Origin: Drosophila miranda
Taxonomy: Eukaryota; Arthropoda; Insecta; Diptera; Drosophilidae
Assembly: GCF_003369915.1 (NCBI RefSeq)
Contig: NW_022881603.1
Span: 37,099,124-37,163,123 of the forward strand
Direction: 5' to 3'
Length of the DNA stretch: 64,000 bases
Shown piece after piece: positions 32,241-42,663 of this stretch. Both the position numbers and the translations under genes were made by a program. How positions within the stretch are numbered: position 1 is the first letter of the stretch; every line of letters begins with the position of its first letter. The notes under the pieces are model-generated. The model worked only from the letters and a program-made list of their open reading frames with translations. It ran no database searches and was not told the DNA's origin.

Positions 32241-33303
32241 GTTGCTGCGGACACCGCAACTCTACGGTTATACCCGATACTAAGTCAGTATGGCTCTCCT
32301 CCGGCAGACGCCGCTAATATTAAACGACACGACAAAGAGTGCGTGCGAGAGAGACAGAAAATCAGTCTGAGCGTGACGTCGGGCGCTGCGTAGCCAGGGC
32401 AAATTGATTTGTTCCTTTTGGCTATAAAAATGATCTGATCTGGTCCAGATTCAGCAATCTGATAGATATGATCATTATCTTTGATTCTACGTTTTTAGTT
32501 TTCTCGTATCCTCAATATTGTGGATGCAACAGATTTTCGTCCTTTGTGGGGGCGGAAGGGGGTGGGGCGAAATTTTGAGATATACGTTTTAAAGTGAGAT
32601 CTAACAGGAGTGCGGATACCAAGTTTGGTTACTCTAGCCTTAATAGTCTCTGAGATTTGTGAATATCCCCAGATTTTCATCCTTTGCGGGGCGGAAGGGG
32701 GTGTGGCGAAATTTTGAAACAAACTCGTCTCGGTCCGATATATAAGGAGTGTGGATACGAAATTTGGTTGCTCTAGCTTTTATAGTCTCTGAGATCTAGG
32801 CGCTAATGTTTTACTCTAAGCAAAGGCGGCTATGCTACGTGTGTGTTAGAGAGAGACAGGGCGAGAAAAAATGAAATTGTTTTCTTGATGCTGGCTATAA
32901 TAATAATACGATCTTATTCAAATTCTGCAGTCTAAAAGATATGGTCATTCTCTACGATTCTGCGTTTTTTGGTTTTCTCGTATCTTTAAAATTGTCGATG
33001 CCACAGATTTTCGTCCTTTGTGGGGGCGGAAGTGGGGGGGGGGGAGTTTTGAAATATTTTTGTAGCAGTGACATATCACAGAAGTCTGGATCCAAAACAT
33101 CGTTGCTCTAGCTCTTATAGTCTTTGAGCACTAGGCGCTAATAGGGACGGACAGACGGACAGACGGACGGACGGACAGACGGACAGACAGACATGGCTCA
33201 ATCGACTCGGCTATTGATGCTAATCAAGAATATATATACTTTATGGGGTCGGAAACGATTCCTTCTGGACGTTACACACATCCACTTTTACCACAAATCT
33301 AAT
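32223..33303 (+). mobile_element. Helentron H5, A/B recombinant
   Basis: The first ~100 bp carry type A markers (GAGTTGCTGCGG, TCTACGGTTATACC, AATATTAAACG); from about 32383 onward it has type B markers (CGGGCGCTGCGTAGCCAGGGC, TTCCTTTTGG, CTGGTCCAGATTC). This is the product expected when helentrons A and B of one unit recombine and delete the I RNase H region between them. A later deletion between TAATA repeats removed its 3' stem-loop, joining CAAATCTAATA directly to CTAGCTAGC of the flank. Confidence 0.87.
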
Positions 33304-33430
33304 ACTAGCTAGCAACGACTATCAGCACTGAACACATATTTTTAACCGATAATCTAATCAATTTTATATAAAAGTGGCTAATTTTAAGTACCATCTTTAT
33401 TGGCATTGTTTATAAAATAAGGTTTCAATA
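33304..33430. other. Distal mars flank left of LOA insertion L3
   Basis: Same sequence as 20654-20782, ending in the left target duplication AAGGTTTCAATA (33419-33430). No gene is seen. Confidence 0.75.
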
Positions 33431-33554
33431 AGGTTAGGTTAGGTTAGGTTGAGGCGGCTGCCGGGCTCGCTCGGAACCCGTCACACTTAGGCCGGTTTCG
33501 GCCCGTTGTGATACCGCATAGGATCATTTCCTTCCTGCGTTGTGAGACTTCCTG

Positions 33555-35193
33555 TCAGCAATTATCCCAGCCAGATGCTCTCACAAAGTTCGCTATCCTC
33601 CTGGGACATAGTTTGGACAACTCTGAGATGTCGTGTAGAAAGGCTGAGCCCAGGTGCTGTAGCGTTCTACTGCTGAGAGCTGGGCAGGAGCAGAACAGAT
33701 GTTCCACTGTCTCCTCCTCTTCCTCGTCTCTACAGCTGCGACAAAAATCGTTATGTGGGGCCCCCAGCCTGTTAGCGTGGGTGCCTATTAGCCAGTGTCC
33801 CGTGAGGGAACGTGTGACCACGCTGCACCTTTTCCTGCTTAACTTGAGGAGCTCGGAGGTGCGCTTCATGTCCATGGTCGGCCATGTTTGCCGAGTTGTG
33901 CGACATCGTGGCACTGTTTGCCACATATCGTTGTTTAGTCGCTTGTATTGCTCCCTTATAATGAGCTTACAGGTGGCCATTGGCATACAGATATCCTCCT
34001 TGTCTTGGAGAAGGGGGATTGTAGTGCCAGATCTGGCCAGCTCGTCCGCTATACAGTTGCCCTCGATGTCCCGGTGGCCCGGGACCCAAATCAGGCTAAT
34101 AGCAAATTGCTGAGCCATCTCGTGCAGAGATTTGCGGCAGTCTGCCACGGTGGCCGAGTTCGAGGAAATCGCGCTCAGCGATTTGATCGCAGCCTGGCTG
34201 TCGCTATAAATGTTTAGCTTGGTTGCCGTGACGGCAGCCGCTTGTAGGCAGTCCAGAGCCTCCCTGATTGCTATGACTTCCGCTTGAAAGACACTGCAAT
34301 GATCTGGGAGTCTGAAGGAATGCCTTATGCTTAGCTGTTCAGAGTAGATTCCCCCTCCGACTCTGTAGTCCAGCTTTGATCCATCTGTGAAGATGTTTAT
34401 GGCCCCATCTGGGCCTGGGAGTCCCTCGAGCCATTCGTCTCTGTGAGGGATGATTGTGTCGAAGGGAGTGTCTGTGTACTCTCTTGGAACTTGGTAGTCT
34501 GTTTTTGAGGGGACGGTACTGCTATTATTTAATATGGCTGAGTGACCTATGCACTGTGTCACCCATTGATCTGAGTCTCTTAGACGTATTGCTGCTGCTT
34601 CTGCCCGTTCCTTTCCTGCGAGGTCAAGGCTCTGTAGGCATAGGATGGCATTTAGCGCATCATTTGGGGTGGTGCGAAGAGCTCCGCTGATGCATAGGGC
34701 GGCAGTCCGCTGGACTTTGCCCAGTTGCTTGGTGATCGCCCTTTTTGATAGGGCCGGCCACCACACCGTAACTCCGTAGAGTAGTATTGGTCTAACTATA
34801 GCTTGATATATCCATTGGACTATGCTTGGGATCATACCCCATCTTAGCCCAATAGCTTTTTTGCATGTGTAGAGTGCAGTCATTGCCTTCTTCACTCTGT
34901 CTTTGACATTCAGGTTCCAGCTAAGCTTCTTGTCAATTACCAACCCTAAGTAACTGGCACTGTCGCTAAAGGAGAGCCTGCATCCTTGTAGTATTGGAGG
35001 GTTGAGGGGCGGGACCTTGTATTTATTTGTGAATAGTACGAGTTCCGTTTTTGAGGGATTTACTCCCAGACCGCGCGATTCTGTCCAATCCGACAGTTGC
35101 GCTAGCTTTGTGGACATTAAGTCGCACAGTGTTTGGGGGTATTTCCCCGAGAAGATAATCGCAACGTCGTCCGCATAGGCCACGACATTGCAG
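33555..35193 (-). pseudogene. LOA-type ORF2, C-terminal part, copy L3
   Basis: Frame after the shift at the C7 run 35194-35200: RT motif C AYADDVAII, thumb, RNase H (FTDGSKLD, AEVIAIREAL, YSDSQAA, WVPGHRDIEGN) and C-terminal Cys/His motif, as in L2. Near the end it reads CPALSSRTLQHLG where L2 has CPALSRRRLQHLG. Confidence 0.8.
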
Positions 35194-37156
35194 CCCCCCC
35201 TTCTAGGTCACATAGAATCTTGTTGACTGCTATGTTCCACAGAAGAGGAGACAGGACACCACCTTGCGGGGTGCCTCTGTTGACACACCTTGACTGGGCG
35301 GACGATCCCATCGATGATGTCACCGTCCTGCATGTGAGCAATTGATCAATGAGCATCACCAAGTGACGGTCCACCCCCAGGTCAGTCAGGGCTTCTGTAA
35401 TGGCGCCCGGTACAACGTTGTTGAAAGCTCCCTCAATATCGAGAAAGGCTATGAGTGAGTACTCTTTGTGATGCAGAGATTTCTCTACCGCTGAGATCAC
35501 TTCATGAAGAGCCGTTTCCGTGGATTTTCCTTTCCGGTAGGCATGCTGTGCGCCTGACAGCAACTGAGGGTGTATAGTTGTCCTCAGTTGCAGCCCGACG
35601 AGTCTCTCAAAGGTTTTGAGAAGGAAGGACGATAGGCTGATTGGTCTAAAGTCTTTTGCAGCTGAGTGCGAGGCTTTCCCAGCTTTGGGAATGAAGACTA
35701 TCTTTGCCTTAAGCCATGTTCGCGGGATTGTACCCACAGCCAGTATCTTCCTGAAGATACCTTGTAGCCAGTTGATGGCCGTATCCCCGGCCTTCTGAAG
35801 TTGGGCCGGGATTACCTGGTCTGGGCCTGGCGATTTGAACGGGTTGAAGCTGTTTATTGCCCAGCTTATGTTACCTTTTGTGAGGATGTGATCCATCGAG
35901 GTTACCGGTCCCTCTCCTGGAAGATGTGCCGTCTCGATGGTTGTGCACCCTGGAAAATGTGTGTCTAGTAGAATCTGCAGGGACTCCTCACTGGAGTTAG
36001 TCCACGTGCCGTCATTCCTTTTAAGATACCCTACCGAGGGGTTAGTTTTTGAGAGAATCTTGCGAAGCCTTGCGGCCTCTGACGTTTCCTCAATTTCCGA
36101 GCAAAATTTTTTCCTTGTTTCCTTTTTATATAGTGACAGACTGATTTTGTAGTCTGCCCAGTGGCTCTCCTCGTTCGCGCTTTTGGCCCTATTGAAGAGG
36201 GTCCTGCAGCTTTTACGTAGGATGTCTATTTGTTTTGACCACCAGGGGGGTTTCTTTTTCCCCCTAGGTTTGCTAGAGGGGCACGCTGCCGCGAAGGCTT
36301 TGTTGCATGCCTCTGTGAACCTGTTCACTAGGCGATCTAGGTCGTCTTTTGTGTCAGGGCATGATGGTGCTTTGGAGGGGAGTAAGTCCTCCAGGGCTGA
36401 GCTATATTTTTCCCAGTTGGCTTTCCTGGGATTAATATAGTCCTTAGGTTTCGGACACTCGAGGGATAGTGTGGTCTCGATGTATCTGTGGTCAGAGAAA
36501 GAGTGGTCATCAAGGACTTGCCAACTCTTGACTATGTCTAACAGGTTGGAAGACACTAGGGTGATGTCAATAACCTCCTGTCGATTTTTAATTATAAAAG
36601 TGGGGTCGTTGCCCCGATTACAAATAAGTAGATTTGAGTTGAGGATGAAGCTGAAAAGTGACTCACCCCTTACATTTGTGTTCGAGCTCCCCCATTGAGT
36701 GTGGTGAGCGTTGGCATCGCAACCTATTAATAGGTCTATGTCCGACCTCTCGCTGTCGCTGGCTAGTTTGCGAACCAGGTCGTTGGGAGGATCGTTTCCC
36801 TCATGGGCCATGTAGGACGACATCAGCCTTAGATGTGTCCCTTTCAGCTCTAGGCTTGCCGCCGTGTTGTCGCTATCGCTATAGTTATGGAGCAGAAAGA
36901 TATTAAGGTGCTTTCTGGCGAGAATGCAGGTGCGGGTTTTACCTTCATGTTGAGCTACAATTATCTTGTACTCCTTCGACCCTAGTCCACAAACCTTGTC
37001 TCCCACTATCCAAGGTTCCTGGATCAGGGCTACGTCTGCTCCGCTCTCTTCGAGGCGGAGTATAAGAGCAGCGGATGCTGCCTTACAGTGGTGGAGATTG
37101 ATCTGAAGGAGCCTCAAGGACATCCTTAGTGTTCTCCACCACTGTAATGTCGGCAT
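35117..37156 (-). pseudogene. LOA-type ORF2, N-terminal part, copy L3
   Basis: Endonuclease and RT up to motif B, same as L2, and the same seven-G coding run interrupts the frame just before YADD. Within this frame L2 and L3 differ only in the out-of-frame tail (SFRGN against SSRGN). The identity of the lesion in both copies shows that it was present before the unit duplicated, or that both were assembled with the same error. Confidence 0.82.
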
Positions 37157-38493
37157 CCGGATCGTCCTCGACTTCCTCGTGGCAACACATCGCCTCGAAG
37201 TCGCATCTCAGCGTGCCATCGGTGGAGTAGCCCTCTGGGTCTATCTCCGTGTGATCGTCGGGTGCTTCGATCTCCGAGGCAGCGTCCTGCTCAACTGGCT
37301 TGTCGACAGGACGCGCCTCGGCCGCCGCATCGGACTTGTAGACCTTTACGGTCACAGAGCTGAACCCAAAATTGAGCTCGCCTTTGGCAGCCTCAATCGG
37401 GGCCAGCGACTCTTTGTTGAGGACGACCACCGCCTGGTTTGTGGGGCCCTGTGTCGTCTCAACTTTGACCACCTTCCAATCTGCTGTTGGGAGGTGTGGG
37501 TTGCATCTTTGCAACATTTTTAGGATGCGCTCCGGCTCCTTCATGGAGGCGGGCACCCAGACTCTCGCCCTTGGTCTACTGGGCACTTCGCTCCAGTCTA
37601 CAGCGACGAGCTTCGCCCCTGGGTAGACTTCCCCGACTTGCGCTACCGCTGCTTTGTACAGCTGTACGGAGCGCTCGTCTTCACAGGCTACGATTTTTAT
37701 GCAGCCCTGGTACCAGCTCATGTCTTTGCAGACGGGGGGGTCCAGGCTGCTTTTCCAGCAGCTCGAAGCAGCGGTCGGCCAGTGCCGCTTCCACCCACTT
37801 CCACTGGTTTCTAGGTATCCGGGAGTCCGCGCTGCCTTTGTCCAGGACGCCAATCAGCGTCCTTTCTCTGGCAATCTGCGCGAATGATGTGTTAGGCAGC
37901 ACTCTGGAGCGCTTCGGTGTCGGCCCCGGAGTCTCTTGTGAGCGCTGCCTTTTTGGCTGAGGGGCTTCCTTCTTCGATGCTTCCTTGCCAAAGTTCGGCA
38001 GCACCTTCGAGGCCCACTCAACCTTCTTTATCCATTTGTCCGTCGGGCTGGACATCTGGCTTGCGTTCTGCCGACGGAGTATATTGCCAGCACTCCTTCT
38101 ATCGGCATATGTAAAAGATTTGGCTTGGACACTAGTAGATGGTGACTCATCACCCGCCACTTTACCAGCAGGCAGAGCAGCCGCAGGATTGCATAGCCAC
38201 TCTGCCAAGGTATCGATTTTGGGAGCCAATTCACCACCCACCCCGACACCGGGATGGGACCCCTTTGGGCTCTCCCTAGCATCTTCCGCCGCGCAGGTTT
38301 TCCCTGCTGATTTGCGGGTCGGGCCAGGCCTTTGGGCCGCTGCCTTCCCCTGTTTGGGATTGCTCCCTGTTGGCATTTGGGGAGTGCCAGACTCATTTTT
38401 TTTGTTTTTAAATTCTTCCATTCTTTTCCCACGAGCTGCAGAGAAGGGGTACGGTCCGTCCGGGCAGAGATCCACGTTGCCCGGATAAGGCAT
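37083..38493 (-). pseudogene. LOA-type ORF1, frameshifted, copy L3
   Basis: Same protein as in L2, but the G run at 37734-37740 has seven bases instead of nine, which splits the frame into 37681-38493 and 37083-37853 pieces. Other differences from L2 are a Ser in GKEASKKEAPQ and KDMSWYQG for KDMGWYQG. Confidence 0.78.
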
Positions 38494-38919
38494 ACTTAGA
38501 ACAGGGGGCTGCCAAGTCCCTGAGCTCTCCGTTAACGACTGGGCTAGTTTTATATACCGGGCCCCCAGCCAGGCTGACTCTCGGCACGGGTCGAATAACA
38601 CTCTTAGTCCGGCCCGGTGTGAGCTGAATGTGGGGGGTTGGGATGTGGGTAGGTAGTGTGTGGGGATAGGGGAGTGTGTGAGCTACTTATACGAGGCGGC
38701 ACCACAAGCGCATCGTCAGTGTTGCTACTTCGCGAACACCCGCTGGCTGTCCGGGGCTGCTTATTTTCGGTACTCTCCCTAGGGATGTCCGATTATTCGC
38801 AGCTGACCTACCTATATGACCTGTATATAGGTAGGTCGTTCGCTATCCGCAACCTGCGACCCGTCCGGTGGCCTCAGCTAGGCCCCCTTTGAGCCACCTC
38901 ACGAGCTCATCAGACCAGA

Positions 38920-39973
38920 AAGGTTTCAATAAAAAATGTCAACAATTTCCACTAAGTTTATTTCTTTACATGGTAACTACCCATTTGCTACATATTAAAA
39001 CATTTTTATAAAGGGGTATATGTGTACTTTTCAAAATTGTTGGCCCGTTCTTTTCCATATAAGCCCCATGGAAGCGCCAGTGTGAAAAACCCCCGTTATG
39101 CATATTTTTACATTCCTTTTTTTTATATTTTTGAAAACATTGAGATTTTGATGGCAAGTGATCAAGATTTCGATGATTTCCCGCATTAATAATCGATTGG
39201 CTAAGAGGGTGAGTGCATAACCTTAATATACTGGAAAATACTATGGAAAGTATTTTTATATTTTGCAAGGTGTGTGAACCAGACATTGTGGCAAGAAAAT
39301 TAGTGTACTAAGTGACTTGGCGATCAAATATACGGTCTGAAATATGCCACATATACCCACTTAAGACCCCTCTATTTAAACAGTCATTGTAGATACCTCC
39401 TATCCCTTCTTTTACTCACAAAAAAAAACCCACTATATCCACGATTTTCACTATTTTCGGTGCAATATTAAAATACCCCTTTGGCATACAATAGGCTAAT
39501 CGTTCTGTGATTTGATATTATTAGCTTGCTAGGACTTTATAGCTGAACATGAAGTTTATCCGATTGATAGATTATTTTTATAAAATAGTAGCCAACTTTT
39601 GCTAGTCATTCTTATTGGATTTGTTTAGAATTTTCACGAGTTTTCAAAGTGAAAATTTTGAAAAATATACCGCTAAAAATTATTGTGTAAAAAAAGCACT
39701 ACCTTTAAAAAAAACTGCATACAAAATACCAGATTAAATTGTTAAACAAATTCCAAGTCCCCAATCTATCAAAAAAAGTTTCCTTGCCAGGTAAAAAAGA
39801 GGTAAATATTATTATTATTAGTATTATTTTCCGCGGTCTAACTAGAGTTGTTATGCAGTTTAAATAAAGGGGCTTAAGTGGGCTAAGTTCGTTTTTTCAT
39901 CGGTATGGCACGCTGAAAAGGCGCCATTCTTAAGAAGCGTCCCTCCATTTTTTTTTAACTCCTAAATAATTAC
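38920..39973 (+). promoter_or_regulatory. mars upstream flank, unit U3
   Basis: As in U2, but with a deletion of about 47 bp after AATAATCGAT (near 39196). It ends at the same AATTAC|ATTGAGCC join to Tc1. No gene is seen. Confidence 0.65.
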
Positions 39974-40562
39974 ATTGAGCCTGGGAAGCAGTTGGATCTT
40001 CCAACAGGACAACGATCCAAAGCACACCGCACATGTTGTGCGTGATTGGTTGCTGTATTATGCCCCAAGACAGCTTCGTTCACCACCCCAATCTCCAGAA
40101 CTTAACCCAATCGAACATCTTTGGGACATTTTAGAAAGATTGGTACGGAAGTATAACATCAGTAGTCGGGAAAGCCTCAAAACCGCCCTCATTCGAGCTT
40201 GGGCCAAAGTTCCGCCCACAACAACCGAAAATTTGGTGGCATCGATGCCCCGACGACTACAGGCTGTAATAGATGCCAATGGTGGACCAACCAAATATTA
40301 AAAGTATAAAAAGTATTAATATTAAGATGACTTTGAGACTATAATACAAAAGCATAGAGGCTGTATGTACACTTTTTTCCGTGAACATTTTATGTTTTTT
40401 CGTTGTAACTTTAGTATACATAATTTTTGTTTAAGTTTTTTTTCTGAAATAATAATAACTTTAAGTGTCCTAAATAATGGCATACCAACTTTTTTAATTT
40501 TCATTGCGAAAACCCGAAATATTGAAAAATCGGTGCTGTATGTTGACTTTTTTCCTTGACTG
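39974..40562 (+). mobile_element. Tc1-like element 3' part, copy T3
   Basis: Same breakpoint as T2. The frame 39975-40301 codes for the C-terminal 108 residues of the transposase (QDNDPKHTA, SPELNPIEHLWD, ending NGGPTKY) without a start codon. It ends at the terminal repeat CCTTGACTG followed by TA. Confidence 0.87.
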
Positions 40563-41489
40563 TATAAACAATAACTCATATATTTGATTGCGCGTTGTGT
40601 GTAGTTCTCCTCTCCTTTCTTTAATATTCTTGGGCGAGAAAAGCGATTAAAAATACACCGACAACCGACAAGGCAGGCAGAGCGAGAATTGACAGGCGGT
40701 GGCGGCAGCGGCGAACCGACACCGACAGAGAGGGGAGTGTGTGCGTGCGTAACTTAACCGATGACATCGTAAATTCACGGAAAAGCAGGTAGGACAAAAG
40801 CAATTAAGCATTGGCCTTCCATGGGGCAGAATCGGGGTAAACCTTGGCGTTTCAAACCGATTGAATGTATGTGGTTTTAACAGGAATTTAATTTTACAAA
40901 GTAGGGCGTGTGTTCTTGCTGCTGGCAATGCTCTTGCCGTGACGTTGTTTGTTTTAGTTTTTTTAACCCCAATAAACACACGCACACACTTGTATTTATT
41001 CGGCGAATTTCGTGGGGTGTCTACTGCATTTATTAATACATATTCCAGGCTCTGTCGCAGCTGTCTAAAGACGTATTCTCTTTCTCGACACTTGACACAC
41101 ACTTAATAAAGTTGAATGCTTATTTTTGCTTACTTTTATTATTCACTTTTATTTTCATACGTGCAATGGTAAACAGACACTCAGAAATATACCGAAACTA
41201 CGTCACAAATTTCAAAATATGCCGAAAATATACTGACGTATTATTTGTATTCAAGCTGAATCAAATTGCTTTCGGTCACTTCCTTTTCATCAGCGAGCGA
41301 GACCGGTCGTGTTTTTTCTTAACAGTCTGAAAAGTGATTTTTTCCAAGCAACAAAGGCTTAATTAAAAGTGATTGTACAAATTGGATCATTGTTAATTTC
41401 ATAGAAATCTTCATCAATATATAAATTATTCCTCTTTTCATTTCCCAAAGGAGAGGTAAGTCTTTGGCAATCTAGTTAAACCAGCAAGT
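40563..41489 (+). other. Leader upstream of I-clade ORF1, copy I3
   Basis: Same region as 12194-13123. It has GGCGGTGGCGG like I4/I5 near 40699, but lacks the 41-bp segment like I1/I2 and has CACTTAATAAAG like I2 near 41101, so its ancestry switches inside the leader. No gene is seen. Confidence 0.5.
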
Positions 41490-42101
41490 ATGGCGGACGC
41501 CGGTCACTCGGTGTCTGCCAAATTGAAACCCCCTGATCAGGTGGCAAAAAGCGGCAAAATTCAAACCCAAAAAACAATAGCAAAAAACTTCAGTGCTTTG
41601 TGTTCAGGTGTGAAATAGGACATATTCGACAGCTTGACTAACGAAAAGTACCCAGCAAAAAAGATGCGCAAGGAACAAAAAAGCGACAACACCAATACAG
41701 TCATAAATAACAAAATTCTGATAGACGATGACAGTAACAAAATGGTGGAGGCTTCTGACGGTGTGACCGTTCACAATTCTCACACAAATGTCATAAATGG
41801 TTTTACTGGAAATACTGAAATGACTAAAACACTGAATAAAAATAATAACCCGATTATAAACCCATCAAATGTAGGCATCGAAAGAGAAACAGTGTTGTAT
41901 AGTGAGTGCCACATCGGTGATGCGGCTGTACTAGTATCGACTAAGAGCAGTACCATCTTCGAAAACAAAAACACCAAAAATGGCTTATTCTTTTTTGAAA
42001 AAATAAGACACCTTAAAATCAAAGGAATTAAAGAAATCGTAGATCTTGCGCCACTCTATACAAGATTTATTTTAAGGTTTTCAGCGAAGCAAATGATTTA
42101 G
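41490..42101 (+). pseudogene. I-clade ORF1, first part, with premature stop
   Basis: Same as 28891-29502 and sharing its derived variants, but with a TAG at 41616-41618 (codon 43, GTGAAATAGG where others have GTGAAAGAGG). The rest, read from about 41634, is open to 42101. Confidence 0.78.
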
Positions 42102-42124
42102 TTTTAAATGAGGAGTTAAAAAAA

Positions 42125-42661
42125 ATGAATTTAGTGGTATTTATACCAAAAGACTATGTGGAATCCTATGGAGTAATTAAAGGGGTGCCCCTCGGTTTTT
42201 CTGAGAATGAAATTATGGATAATATTACTTCAAACACTTACTCAATCCATCAAAATTTTTCGCTGTTAGATAATTATGAAAAAAACTATCCAAAACTAGA
42301 CATAAATGAGGAAAATGTTCAAACCAAAAACGTTAAAGCAAATGAAGTTTTAAAAAAACACAGTTATGGGAGCAGGTTAGTGCAGAGACCTTTGGTTCCT
42401 ACACAAAAACCCCCCTATCACTTAGAATCATATACCAGCGATTCTAGTAATCACGTACCATTTTTTGAAAACAAAGAACTAAAAGAAAACAAATTTACTA
42501 TTCAACAGATGGTTGACATGTTGTCTCCTTTAGTCGACTCAAATGATGTGTCACATCCATCAAAAAAAGTGACCAGTACAAATGATTACAATATGGAACA
42601 TAATGCAGACAGAAAAATGAACAAACAGAGAGAAACGAACCTTTTTAAAACATCTAAATAA
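42125..42661 (+). pseudogene. I-clade ORF1, second part, knuckles deleted (178 codons)
   Basis: An open frame from MNLVVFIPKDY to NLFKTSK that has lost the 142-codon CCHC segment in frame. What is left is a Lys/Asn/Ser-rich protein without nucleic-acid-binding motifs that I can name. It ends 2 nt before ORF2. In the intact element it would be fused to the upstream part; here it could be made only by starting at its own ATG. Confidence 0.75.
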
Positions 42662-42663
42662 AT

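Larger units (their letters stand above)
26273..38919 (+). repeat. Array unit U2 (mars flank, Tc1 3' part, I LINE, Helentron, LOA)
   Basis: A 12.65-kb direct repeat unit, counted from one LOA target duplication to the next. Its parts are listed separately. It differs from U3 and U4 by loss of the I-clade RNase H part and one Helentron through recombination between Helentrons, and it carries the complete LOA copy L3. Confidence 0.85.
33431..38919 (-). mobile_element. Full-length LOA-clade LINE, copy L3
   Basis: 5,489 bp, nearly identical to L2, with target duplications at 33419-33430 and 38920-38931. Since the insertion site is the same as for L1 and L2, these are duplicates of one insertion carried along in the array, not separate transposition events. 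The last ORF2 residues differ (NFVRASGWDNC against NFGSAAGWGNF in L2). Confidence 0.88.
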
